Assembly (NCBI GenBank): GCA_910587995.1 | Contig: CAJUNS010000004.1 | Span: 27,341-91,340, forward strand | Length of the DNA: 64,000 nucleotides | DNA from: an uncultured Oscillospiraceae bacterium | GTDB taxonomy: Bacteria; Bacillota_A; Clostridia; Oscillospirales; Acutalibacteraceae | Reading direction: 5' to 3' | Shown here: positions 24,639 through 32,071 of the stretch, piece by piece | Position numbering within the stretch: the first letter of the stretch is position 1 | Layout of the letters: each line of letters starts with the position of its first letter | The notes under the pieces: model-generated | Told to the model about the DNA's origin: nothing | The model's database searches: none | The model's input: the letters and a program-made list of their open reading frames with translations, nothing else | Program-made: the position numbers and the translations under genes

Positions 24639-25829
24639 ATGAATGAAAAAGAAATTGCCGAAATCCGCCGCCGCTTCCAGCCCCAGCACAGCAACATCAA
24701 GCAGGTTCACGGCTGCTATGTCAACTCCCACGGGGAGGTGATCTCCCAGTTTACCCAGTCTCTGGCCACCGCCTCGGAGGAAGAGGTGGAAAATATCCTG
24801 TCCATCTTGAAAAAAGCCCTCTCCGGCTCTCTGGGCAAGCAGCTCAACGATGTGGTCTTTGACACCCAGCAGGTGGTGGACAGCGACGAGCACCGGATGC
24901 TTATGGCCCTGCGGGACTCAAAACTGGAGGACGAGGGCTTGGTGGACGCCTTTTACCAGCGGGTGATTGAAACCCTGCAAATGGAAGAGCCCTATCTCAT
25001 CCTGTTGGCCCACGACGCCTACGATGTGCCCTACCGGGCCAAGGACGGCGCGCCCAACCCAGACGGCTCCTGCGAGGTGTATTCCTACGTCCTCTGCGGG
25101 GTGTGCCCCATGAAGGAGACTAAGCCCGCCCTGCGTTACGACCTGCCTGACAGCGTCATCTGCAACCGGGGGGTGGACTGGCTCATCTCGCCGCCAGAGC
25201 TGGGCTTCCTCTTCCCCGCCTTTGACGACCGCAGCGCCAACATCTACAACGCCCTGTACTACACCCGGAAAACCGCGGAGAACCACCCGGAGTTCGTCAC
25301 GGGTATTTTTAAGACCGAGCCTCCCATGCCCGCGGACCTGCAGCAGGAAACCTTTCGGGAGATTCTCTCCGACGCTTTGGAGGAGGATTGCAGCTATGAA
25401 GTGCTGCAAGGGGTCACGGAGATTTTGGGCGGCATGGTGGAAGAGCACAAAGCCAGCAAAAGCCCGGAGCCCCTGGCGGTCTCCAAAGGGGCCCTGCGCA
25501 AGGTGTTGGAAACCTGCGGCGTGCCGGAGGAAAAGGCTGAAAGCTTTGAGGAAAAGTACGAGGAAGCTTTTGGCGGCGGCGCGCTGAACCCTAAGAATCT
25601 GGTGAACACCCGGGAGTTTGTGGTGCGCACAGAGAACGTAACCATCAAGACCACCCCGGACTGCGGCGACCTGGTGGAAACCCGCCTGATTGACGGGCGC
25701 AAATACATTTTGGTGCGCGTGGAGGGCGGCGTAGAGGTCAACGGGGTAAGCGTCACCTTCCCCCGGCCGGAGGAAGCGGAAGCAGAGCCGGAAACCCAAA
25801 AAAACGCGCCAGAAGAGAGCCTCTCCTGA
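24639..25829 (+). CDS. DUF4317 family protein
   Basis: 396 residues, soluble, acidic. The N-terminus EIAEIRRRFQPQHSNI with VHGCYVNSHGEVIS, and the middle EPYLILLAHDAYDVPYRAKDG and YVLCGVCPMK, resemble DUF4317, a family common in gut Clostridia with no known function. The C-terminal 40 residues are low-complexity Glu/Pro. The ATG at 24639 follows AGAAAGG. It is monocistronic between two terminators, and its leader consists largely of the R2 repeat. Confidence 0.82.
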   Translation: MNEKEIAEIRRRFQPQHSNIKQVHGCYVNSHGEVISQFTQSLATASEEEVENILSILKKALSGSLGKQLNDVVFDTQQVVDSDEHRMLMALRDSKLEDEGLVDAFYQRVIETLQMEEPYLILLAHDAYDVPYRAKDGAPNPDGSCEVYSYVLCGVCPMKETKPALRYDLPDSVICNRGVDWLISPPELGFLFPAFDDRSANIYNALYYTRKTAENHPEFVTGIFKTEPPMPADLQQETFREILSDALEEDCSYEVLQGVTEILGGMVEEHKASKSPEPLAVSKGALRKVLETCGVPEEKAESFEEKYEEAFGGGALNPKNLVNTREFVVRTENVTIKTTPDCGDLVETRLIDGRKYILVRVEGGVEVNGVSVTFPRPEEAEAEPETQKNAPEESLS

Positions 25830-25882
25830 CGCGGGCAGCAGCGGGCTCTGCCGCCCAAATCCGCTTATGTTAAAAACATCCT

Positions 25883-25916
25883 GGACTATTTCTTTAGAAA
25901 TAGTCCTTTTCTTTTT
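25883..25916. terminator. Intrinsic terminator between converging genes
   Basis: Stem GGACTATTTC / GAAATAGTCC with loop TTTA, followed by TTTTCTTTTT on the plus strand and a weaker T-rich stretch on the minus strand. Confidence 0.8.
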
Positions 25917-26729
25917 CTACCGGTTTTTCTCCCAAACCAAGTCCGTGCCGCTCCCTTTTTTCACAAACCTTCCAATGCGGTAATCCTGCACCGCCAAATT
26001 CAGAAGGGGCTCGTCTTGGGGTGCGGCGCTTTCCCGCAAAAGAGCCAGAGCGTCAAAGCGCTCCTGGTAGCGCTCCCCAAACCGGTTTTCCAGGAGAAAC
26101 CGGAACCGGATCAGCTCGTTCTCCATGGTCTCTTCCAGCTCCTGCCGCGCGCCCCAGAAGACGAAATCCCCCTCTTCCCCAGGCCGCAGCCGCAGCTTGG
26201 GGTTGGTGACGCTGGTGTAGGAATGAACCCAGGGAAGCGCCTGCTTTTTGCGGGCATACTCCGCGCCATCGTAAGAGACCGCCTCAAAGGCCTGGGTTGT
26301 GTTTACCACACGGATTTTCACGCACAAAATATCCCGCAAGTCCTGGGTGGCGGTTACATTAATATACGCTATATTCTTCTCATTGGGGTGCAAAATCTTT
26401 TCCGGGTCCCCAGCCTCCGCCGCCCAGTCCTCCACCATAATAAAGGGCCGGACTTCCAGGTTGCGGCGGTTCTCTTCCAGGTCCATCAGCCGCTGGCTCA
26501 TGGCGTTGGCTTTCCAGGTTTGCTGCACCGTCACTAGCCCCAGCGCCATGGTCCCCACAAAAGTGAGCAGTTCCCCGGCCTGCCACTTGGCCTTGAAGAG
26601 CTCCGAGGAAGCGGGCAGAGAGAACAGCACCTGCACCAGGATAACGAAAGCGATGATACCTGCGATTAAAGCAAAAATAAACTTCGGCGTCCGGCTTATG
26701 TTTCCGGCGGAATTTGGCTTCTTCTTCAT
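25917..26729 (-). CDS. Uncharacterised membrane protein
   Basis: 270 residues. Two helices near the N-terminus (FALIAGIIAFVILVQVLF and LLTFVGTMALGLVTVQQ), then a long soluble domain beginning with a short coiled coil (MSQRLMDLEENRRNLEVRP). I recognise no family; the layout resembles bacterial proteins of the helix-pair plus beta-rich domain type. GGAGGG lies seven bases before the chosen ATG; a GTG five codons earlier overlaps that site and is rejected. It is monocistronic. Confidence 0.7.
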   Translation of the reverse strand: MKKKPNSAGNISRTPKFIFALIAGIIAFVILVQVLFSLPASSELFKAKWQAGELLTFVGTMALGLVTVQQTWKANAMSQRLMDLEENRRNLEVRPFIMVEDWAAEAGDPEKILHPNEKNIAYINVTATQDLRDILCVKIRVVNTTQAFEAVSYDGAEYARKKQALPWVHSYTSVTNPKLRLRPGEEGDFVFWGARQELEETMENELIRFRFLLENRFGERYQERFDALALLRESAAPQDEPLLNLAVQDYRIGRFVKKGSGTDLVWEKNR

Positions 26730-26765
26730 ATCTCTTCCCTCCACAGAATACTTTTCCTCTCATCC

Positions 26766-26798
26766 AAAAAGGACCGGGCCCTTAAGCCCAGTCCTTTT
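26766..26798 (-). terminator. Intrinsic terminator of the rubrerythrin-rubredoxin group
   Basis: Minus strand stem AAGGACTGGGC / GCCCGGTCCTT followed by TTTTT, just after the rubredoxin stop. Confidence 0.8.
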
Positions 26799-26805
26799 CC
26801 CTCGC

Positions 26806-26961
26806 TTATTCCTTTTCAAAGGAATCCTTGCCCAAGCCGCAGGTGGGGCACACCCAGTCTTCGGGCACATCTTCCCAGGCGGTGCCGGGGGCCACGCCGT
26901 TGTCCGGGTCGCCTACGGCGGGGTCATATACATAGCCGCAAGGGCATACATACTTATCCAT
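26806..26961 (-). CDS. Rubredoxin with a shortened first cysteine knuckle
   Basis: 51 residues. The family core YVYDPAVGDPDNGVAPGT and DWVCPTCGLGKDSF is clear. Rubredoxin carries one electron on a single iron held by four cysteines and usually feeds rubrerythrin in peroxide reduction. Here the first knuckle reads Y-V-C-P-C-G-Y, that is C-x-C, where C-x-x-C is usual; the second is a normal C-x-x-C. The codons (TGC CCT TGC GGC) leave no doubt. GAGGT precedes the ATG by seven bases. Confidence 0.9.
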   Translation of the reverse strand: MDKYVCPCGYVYDPAVGDPDNGVAPGTAWEDVPEDWVCPTCGLGKDSFEKE

Positions 26962-26980
26962 GCTTTTTACCTCGCTCCGT

Positions 26981-27199
26981 TTATTTTTTGCCCAGCAGGC
27001 CGCCAATGAAGTCTCCGGCCTTGTCCAAGTTAATCTTGGCCTTAACCCCTTCGGCAATCTGCTTCAGCTGCTCCTCTGGCAGGTCTACGCCCAAGAGCTT
27101 TTCCAGGGTAGGAATGGGCTCCTTCAGAAAGCCCTCTTGGAGCTCTTTGTCGTTTTTGACCTTTTCCACCAGTTCCTCAATCTTCTGCTTCATATCCAT
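26981..27199 (-). CDS. Small helical protein of unknown function
   Basis: 72 residues, highly charged, predicted all-helical. The stretch PTLEKLLGVDLPEEQLKQI resembles the recurring pattern of Nif11/NHLP-type leader peptides, but there is no Gly-Gly cleavage site and no maturation enzyme nearby; it ends in DFIGGLLGKK. Similar short proteins occur in Clostridia, in my recollection. It sits between the rubrerythrin and rubredoxin genes with 8-19 base gaps, so it is part of that operon. AAGGTG serves one of two ATGs two codons apart. Confidence 0.65.
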   Translation of the reverse strand: MDMKQKIEELVEKVKNDKELQEGFLKEPIPTLEKLLGVDLPEEQLKQIAEGVKAKINLDKAGDFIGGLLGKK

Positions 27200-27207
27200 A
27201 GGGCACC

Positions 27208-27747
27208 TTACTTAAAATAGCGCTCCAGCAGGCCCTTGAAAGCCTTGCCATGGCGGGCCTCGTCCCGAGCCATCTCATGCACGGTGTCATGGATGGCGTC
27301 CAGACCCTGCTCCTTGGCCAGCTTGGCCAGCTGGGTCTTGCCATCGGTAGCGCCGTTCTCGGCCTCAACCCGCATTTGCAGGTTTTTCTTGGTGCTGTCG
27401 GTAACAACCTCGCCCAACAGCTCGGCGAACTTGGCGGCGTGCTCGGCCTCTTCATAGGCGGCCTTCTCCCAGTACATGCCGATCTCGGGATAACCCTCCC
27501 GGAACGCTACCCGGGCCATGGCCAGATACATGCCAACCTCGGTGCACTCGCCCTGGAAATTGGCGTGCAGGCCGTCCAGGATCTCCTGGCTGACGCCCTG
27601 GGCCACGCCTACCACATGCTCCGCGGCCCAAGCCATATCGCCGGACTGCGCGTTGAACTTGCTGGCGGGAGCGCCGCACACCGGGCACTTTTCGGGCGCG
27701 GAATCCCCTTCGTGGACATAGCCGCAAACACTGCAAACATACTTCAT
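27208..27747 (-). CDS. Reverse-domain rubrerythrin (NADH peroxidase type)
   Basis: 179 residues. The rubredoxin domain is at the N-terminus (YVCSVCGYVHEG, CPVCGAP) and the four-helix di-iron domain follows, the reverse of classic rubrerythrin. Iron ligands are visible in FQGECTEVGMY, YEEAEHAAKF, RVEAENGATDG and ARDEARHGKAF. Such proteins reduce hydrogen peroxide and oxygen in anaerobes, with electrons from NADH through rubredoxin. AGGAGG lies ten bases before the ATG. The Fur/PerR-type gene 1.4 kb upstream is a likely regulator. Confidence 0.93.
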   Translation of the reverse strand: MKYVCSVCGYVHEGDSAPEKCPVCGAPASKFNAQSGDMAWAAEHVVGVAQGVSQEILDGLHANFQGECTEVGMYLAMARVAFREGYPEIGMYWEKAAYEEAEHAAKFAELLGEVVTDSTKKNLQMRVEAENGATDGKTQLAKLAKEQGLDAIHDTVHEMARDEARHGKAFKGLLERYFK

Positions 27748-27818
27748 TGTAACATTTCCTCCTGTTTTTTAAATATAGTATATGGATATTTCAAAGCGCT
27801 ATGCGCTTCTTACCAAAG

Positions 27819-28295
27819 TTAAAGCTTCAAAACCGCCACCACTTCTTCTCCGCACATCTGGCCGTTTTCCTCAAAGCCAAATTGGTGGTAAAGCTGGCGG
27901 GCCACTTCGTTTTCCGGCTCATAACTGAGCCACACATACTCCGCCGGACCCAAAGGCAGGGCCCGCACATAGGCCAGGCAGGCTTCCATGGCCTGTTTTC
28001 CCAAGCCCTTTCCCTGGTGCCTCTGGTCAATCATAAAGCGCCAAAGGCAGTAGTTTCCCGCCGCCACCGGGGGCTCGTCCGGATCATCTAAGCTGCCGAA
28101 GCCGAACATGACAAAGCCCACGGGCTTGTCCTCATGGCAGAGTGCAAAGGCTTGGGCCGCATGGCCGTTGTCCACGGTCACATAGGCCTCGGCCAAGCTG
28201 GCCACGTTGGGGGCCACAAAATTCCGCTGGTCTTCTCGAACCGACATGGAGGTCATATCGTCTATATTATCAAAGGTAATTTTACAAAGCTCCAT
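27819..28295 (-). CDS. GNAT N-acetyltransferase (PaiA/BltD-like)
   Basis: 158 residues. The acetyl-CoA loop is RFMIDQRHQGKGLGKQAME, with Q/RxxGxG/A. The C-terminus has the motif B segment EVARQLYHQFGFEE. The closest look is to spermidine/amine acetyltransferases, but the acceptor is not determined. Its start overlaps the end of the kinase-like gene by 14 bases, so translation is coupled. Confidence 0.85.
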   Translation of the reverse strand: MELCKITFDNIDDMTSMSVREDQRNFVAPNVASLAEAYVTVDNGHAAQAFALCHEDKPVGFVMFGFGSLDDPDEPPVAAGNYCLWRFMIDQRHQGKGLGKQAMEACLAYVRALPLGPAEYVWLSYEPENEVARQLYHQFGFEENGQMCGEEVVAVLKL

Positions 28296-29124
28296 GTTCC
28301 CATTCCTCCCTCAGCTTCCCAACGGACTCCTGGCGCGCCGCCGGGTCTGTGGAAATGGCCCTAAAAGCCGCAGCCAGCCTTCTTTCGTCTAACTGCCAAG
28401 CGCCGGGGTCCCGCTGATAATTGGCAAACAGGGCAAAGGCCATGGCCCCCGCTGTGTACACATTGGTGCGCTCATCCATCGCCGCGCCCAGCCGGTACTC
28501 CTCCGGCGCTTGAAACTTGCTGCTGCCCCACATGCGGCCCATATCGTTGACGCAGGGCTTCCGCCGGAAAAAATCAATGTCGCAAACCGTGGTTTGGCCG
28601 CTCTCAAAATCATAGAGGATGCTGCCATCGTAAAAATCCACGGCCACATAGCCCTGGGCGTTAACCGCCTGCAAAAAGTCCAAAACATCTAAAAATACCC
28701 GCTGTCTGGCCTCCACTGGCAGCGCCATAAACCGCCGGTGGGCCTTTGGGTACATCCGGCCCATGCAGTCCCCTGGGGCCCATGGAAACACCATGGCAAA
28801 GCCGCCGCAAATTTCCTCCGCTTCCAAAAGCGGAGTCAGGCACCGGTGCCGCAAATTCTGGTAAACGGGCAGGCAGGCCTTTAGGCGCTCTACCGCTTGG
28901 GCCGGGGTACCGGTCCCCCGCAGGGTGGGCGCGCCCGCAAACTTAACGAACCGCCGGACGCCCTCTTTCTCCAGACCAAAGCAGATGTTGCCGGAGTCCT
29001 GATCGTCAAACACATGAAAAACCCGGCCATACTTTTTCAAAAAATCAAAATCGTAGGGAGCTGCCAGCCGGTACTCCACCCCGTCCATTCTCTGCACGAC
29101 GCCGCCTTGCTCTTTATTCGCCAT
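28282..29124 (-). CDS. Protein-kinase-like protein
   Basis: 280 residues. It follows the small-kinase plan: a glycine-containing strand pair, a Lys in RRFVKFAGA, a catalytic-loop-like YVAVDFYDGSILYDF and a metal-binding CDIDFF. The catalytic-loop Asp is kept, but the Asn of D-x-x-x-x-N is replaced by Ser, and DFG becomes DID. Similar proteins in Firmicutes are annotated as serine/threonine kinases; activity is unproven here. AGGAGG precedes the ATG by six bases. It overlaps the Fur gene by 11 bases and the GNAT gene by 14. Confidence 0.7.
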   Translation of the reverse strand: MANKEQGGVVQRMDGVEYRLAAPYDFDFLKKYGRVFHVFDDQDSGNICFGLEKEGVRRFVKFAGAPTLRGTGTPAQAVERLKACLPVYQNLRHRCLTPLLEAEEICGGFAMVFPWAPGDCMGRMYPKAHRRFMALPVEARQRVFLDVLDFLQAVNAQGYVAVDFYDGSILYDFESGQTTVCDIDFFRRKPCVNDMGRMWGSSKFQAPEEYRLGAAMDERTNVYTAGAMAFALFANYQRDPGAWQLDERRLAAAFRAISTDPAARQESVGKLREEWEHGAL

Positions 29125-29542
29125 GGGCTTCCTCCTGGTTTTTGGGGGCATTGCCCGCGCACTGGGGGCACAGCCCCCGAAAGGTGAGGCTTGCGGTCTG
29201 AGCCACGCAGCCCGTCTCTTGGGCGATGCGCGCCAGCTCCGCTTCTTCCGGCATCCGGGCGGGCACGTCCAGCACCGCGCCGCATTGCTGGCAAACCAAA
29301 TGGGCGTGGGGCGAAGTATCGCCGTCAAAACGCTCCCGCCCCCCCACGGCCCCCAAGCTGACCGCTTGGCCTTTCTCCCGCAGGCGGTTCAGGTTGCGGT
29401 AGACCGTGCCCAGGCTCAGGTCCGGATATTGCGGCTTAAGCCGGGCATAGACCCACTCCGCTGTGGGATGCAGCTTTGTATTTTGCAGCGCCGCCAAAAT
29501 CGCGGCTCGCTTGCGGCTAAAATTTTCCCGCCGTTCTTCCAC
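29114..29542 (-). CDS. Fur-family transcriptional regulator (PerR-like)
   Basis: 142 residues. Winged helix with LHPTAEWVYARLKPQYPDLSLGTVYRNLNRLREKG, then the metal-site His in SPHAHLVCQQCG and a structural zinc site made by CQQCG and CPQC. In Clostridia, PerR controls rubrerythrin and rubredoxin genes; the presence of both a few genes downstream makes a PerR role likely. I cannot decide from sequence between peroxide and iron sensing. The GTG start has GGCGGGAGG only a few bases upstream. Confidence 0.85.
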   Translation of the reverse strand: MEERRENFSRKRAAILAALQNTKLHPTAEWVYARLKPQYPDLSLGTVYRNLNRLREKGQAVSLGAVGGRERFDGDTSPHAHLVCQQCGAVLDVPARMPEEAELARIAQETGCVAQTASLTFRGLCPQCAGNAPKNQEEAHGE

Positions 29543-29574
29543 CTGCCTCCCGCCTTTCCTGTGGGTCTGCCTCT

Positions 29575-29603
29575 AGTGTAGCACACTTTCCAGAATTTGT
29601 AAA
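29575..29603 (-). promoter_or_regulatory. Promoter of the fur/perR-kinase-GNAT operon
   Basis: Minus strand TTTACA, 17 bases, TACACT. The AT-rich stretch just upstream (around 29608-29630, with AATAACAATAATT) could hold a Fur/PerR box, but I see no clean palindrome. Confidence 0.6.
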
Positions 29604-29629
29604 GTAGGAATTATTGTTATTTTTAGTTT

Positions 29630-29666
29630 GTTCATAAAAGAACAAGGGCCCGGACATGCCGGGCCC
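29630..29666 (-). terminator. Intrinsic terminator of the TrkA pair
   Basis: Minus strand stem GGGCCCGG / CCGGGCCC with a five-base loop, followed by TTGTTCTTTT. Confidence 0.75.
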
Positions 29667-29823
29667 CGCAGTCAGCCTGCTGCCAATAGGCTTCTTTAAA
29701 CTCTTCTATGCTGGCATAAGCGCCAAATAGGGGGCTCCCAGAGCCGTAGCCCGGTGCATCTTGCCGTGCCGGTCGCGCTTCCACAGCCGGCCGGCTGTAC
29801 TTTTCACCATAGTAAGATTTCAC
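29632..29823 (-). CDS. Possible small protein downstream of the TrkA pair
   Basis: 63 codons from a GTG that starts two bases after the TrkA stop, with GGAG about ten bases upstream. The segment FGAYASIEEFKEAYWQQAD looks protein-like and fills the 160-base gap between trkA and the terminator. The last dozen codons run through the terminator stem, which argues against it or suggests a decayed stop. No family is recognised. Confidence 0.35.
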   Translation of the reverse strand: MKSYYGEKYSRPAVEARPARQDAPGYGSGSPLFGAYASIEEFKEAYWQQADCGARHVRALVLL

Positions 29824-29824
29824 C

Positions 29825-30487
29825 TTACCGGGTCTCCCCCAGCACGCCCCGCAGAGCCTCCCGGCTGCGCTCTTCCGCCACGGCCACCAGCTCGTCTCCG
29901 GCCCGCAGCACGGTGGAGCCATTGGGAATGGTCAGTTCACCGCCCCGGATAAGGGAGATGACCAGCGTGCCCTTGGGAAAAGCCACATCCTTCAGCGCCT
30001 GGCCCTCCCAGGCGGTGTCAAAGGGCAGGGTCATGGAGAGAATCTCCCCTTTCCCCTGGTGGAGGCTGGCAATGAGGTGCATATGGGCGGTGTCCGCCTC
30101 CTGCTCAATCAGCTGTACCACAATCTCGGTGCTGCTGACAATGTCTTGTATCCCTAGGGCGCGGAAGGTCTCGGCGTTCCGGGGGTCGTTCACCCGGGCG
30201 ATGACCTTTTGGGTGCCGAAATGGCCCTGGGCCAGCTGTGCCGCCACCAAGTTGTCCTGGTCCACCCCGGTAACAGCCATGAGGCACCCGGCGTTCCGGG
30301 CTCCGGCCCGCTCCAGCACCGCCACATTGGTACCATCCCCGGGAAAAACCGCCGCGTTCAAATCCTCGGCCAGAGCCGCGCAGCGGGCCCGGTCCTTTTC
30401 AATCAGGCAGACCTCATGCCGCCGTTCCAGCAGCACCCGGGCCAGGCTTCGCCCAGCCTGGCCCCCGCCAACAATGATCATCCGCAT
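29825..30487 (-). CDS. TrkA-type potassium channel regulatory subunit (second copy)
   Basis: 220 residues. RCK-N Rossmann domain with MIIVGGGQAGRSLARVLL and VCLIEKD, followed by an RCK-C domain near the end (GTLVISLIRGGELTIPNGSTV, RAGDELVAVA). It gates TrkH/KtrB-type potassium uptake in response to NAD or ATP. Its ATG overlaps the stop of the first copy (TAATG) with AGGAGG eight bases upstream, so the two are made together, perhaps as a hetero-assembly. Confidence 0.9.
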   Translation of the reverse strand: MRMIIVGGGQAGRSLARVLLERRHEVCLIEKDRARCAALAEDLNAAVFPGDGTNVAVLERAGARNAGCLMAVTGVDQDNLVAAQLAQGHFGTQKVIARVNDPRNAETFRALGIQDIVSSTEIVVQLIEQEADTAHMHLIASLHQGKGEILSMTLPFDTAWEGQALKDVAFPKGTLVISLIRGGELTIPNGSTVLRAGDELVAVAEERSREALRGVLGETR

Positions 30488-31107
30488 TAATCGATCCTCC
30501 TGCTCGCCACGATAAAGTCGCCCTCGCCCAAAGGCAGGTTTCCTGCGGCCTCCTTCAGCAAAAAGCGCCCGTCCGGCTTGATGACCGCGAAAATACCCCG
30601 GCCGGGCAGCTCCAGGTCCCCGGTGCTGCGGCCATGCAGGCGCTTCTCCACTGGCAGCACCTCCAAAGCCACTGTGGCCATGCCAAAGGTCACCTGGCGG
30701 CTCTGCCAGGGGCTGATCAGGTCCGCCACCAGCTTCTCCCCGGCCATATTGGTGGGGCACACGGTGCGCAGGCCCATATCCTCAAAAATGTCCTCCCGGG
30801 CCGGGTCGGAGATGCGGGCGGCCACCCGCTCTACCTTAAAATATTTCTTGGCGATCTGTCCCACGGCAATGTTTAGATTGTCGTCGGCGGTGGTTACGGC
30901 CACCGCGTCGCAGCTCTCGACGCCCGCCCGGCGCAGCACGTTAAGGTCCATGGGGAAGCCCACAAAGGTTACGCCCCCAAAGGACGGGTCCAGCAGGGCC
31001 AGATTTTCGGCGCTCTCGTCCACCACCACGACCCCATGGCCCAGGCGGTCCAGCCGCTGGGCGGTCTCCCGGCCCAAAAGCCCGCCGCCAATAATCAATA
31101 CATCCAT
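30487..31107 (-). CDS. TrkA-type potassium channel regulatory subunit (first copy)
   Basis: 206 residues. RCK-N with MDVLIIGGGLLGRETAQRL and VVVVDES, an NMAGEKLVADLISPW hinge and an RCK-C end (PGRGIFAVIKPDGRFLL, LGEGDFIVAS). It is divergent from the second copy. The channel subunit (TrkH) is not in the window. GGGAGGATGAGG precedes the ATG. Confidence 0.9.
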   Translation of the reverse strand: MDVLIIGGGLLGRETAQRLDRLGHGVVVVDESAENLALLDPSFGGVTFVGFPMDLNVLRRAGVESCDAVAVTTADDNLNIAVGQIAKKYFKVERVAARISDPAREDIFEDMGLRTVCPTNMAGEKLVADLISPWQSRQVTFGMATVALEVLPVEKRLHGRSTGDLELPGRGIFAVIKPDGRFLLKEAAGNLPLGEGDFIVASRRID

Positions 31108-31181
31108 GCCTCATCCTCCCGAATTTTGACCGCAAAGAACCAAGGCCCTACGGGGCCCTTTTTCTTGGGGCCCGCCAAGGG

Positions 31182-31751
31182 CTATTCCCCGTCCTCGTCG
31201 TCCACCAGAGAAGAGCTGGGCGAAGAAGCGCCCTCCCCCTCCGGGCTGGCGCTGGGGCTGGCCGAGCCTTCCGGAGACTGGGTGGCCTCCGGCGTGGGAT
31301 CGGGCGCCGCCATCAGGCGGGCATAGTCCTCGGCGGTCACGTCTACCACCTCGCCAAAGTCCGCGTACACATAAGCGCCCGAGCCCTCAAACTGCACATT
31401 GTACCACTCGCCCTGGGCATTCTCAGCCAGAAGGGCCAGCTTGTCCCCCTCCTCCACCGTGCCCAGTACGTCCGAGTCAGTAGAAGCCTCCTTGCGCACG
31501 TTCACCTCGTCGCCGGTGATGCGCACCGCTTTGGCCGCCGGAGCCGGAGTGGGATTGGGCGTGGCCACAGGAGCCACAGAGGCTGTCCCGCTGGACTCGC
31601 CGCTGCTCTCCTTCCCCTTATCGTCCCCGCCGCAGGCCGCCAGGGCGCAGGCCAGCAGGCACCCGGCCAGCGCCGCGGCCGCGGTCCGGCGCAAAAGGGC
31701 CCTCCCCAGGCGAGATTGGCCCTGTTTATTGCAAAAGCTTCCGTTTTTCAT
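31182..31751 (-). CDS. SH3-domain lipoprotein
   Basis: 189 residues. A long basic N-region, then LAGCLLACALAACGG, where the last Cys is a likely lipidation site (lipobox LAAC). A Ser/Thr/Pro linker leads to an SH3b domain at about 85-140 (ITGDEVNVRKEASTDSDVLG, EWYNVQFEG). The last 40 residues are Ser/Pro/Glu-rich. SH3b domains bind cell-wall peptides, so a wall-associated surface role is likely. AAAGGAG lies nine bases before the ATG. Confidence 0.82.
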   Translation of the reverse strand: MKNGSFCNKQGQSRLGRALLRRTAAAALAGCLLACALAACGGDDKGKESSGESSGTASVAPVATPNPTPAPAAKAVRITGDEVNVRKEASTDSDVLGTVEEGDKLALLAENAQGEWYNVQFEGSGAYVYADFGEVVDVTAEDYARLMAAPDPTPEATQSPEGSASPSASPEGEGASSPSSSLVDDEDGE

Positions 31752-32071
31752 GGTCAGCAGCTCCTTTCTGGTTCTTTCTATCATTTATTTTAACAGATTT
31801 TGCGAAAAAGTCCACCCGTTTTTACAATTTTCCGCCAGAACGGAATTTTTCGTAAAAAAAGCGGGAACCTCCCGGAAAAAGCCCTTGATTCCTGGCGCTT
31901 TCCATGGTATAATACTAGCGCCAAAACACACGCCGGACAATTCGGCTCTGGTCCGCGCGGCCCGCCCTTTTCTGTGCTTTTCTATAAGAATCCACGGGGA
32001 ACGGCTTTGGTCGCGGCGGCGGCCCTGAAATTTTTTGTCCGGCGGAGGAAAAAACCAGGAGGTATTGTAAC
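31752..32071. other. Gene-free region between the lipoprotein gene and rpsB
   Basis: Holds the rpsB promoter and about 150 bases of rpsB leader. On the minus strand TGGACT-16-TAAAAT (around 31795-31825) is a weak candidate promoter for the lipoprotein gene. The GC-rich rpsB leader could be an S2 autoregulatory site, but I cannot show a conserved fold. Confidence 0.4.
31885..31913 (+). promoter_or_regulatory. Promoter of rpsB-tsf
   Basis: TTGATT, 17 bases, consensus TATAAT. Transcription would start near 31920. Confidence 0.8.

Noticed and set aside
29604..29640. Fur/PerR box upstream of the regulator gene
   Set aside because: AT-rich with AATAACAATAATT, but the dyad is too imperfect to call.
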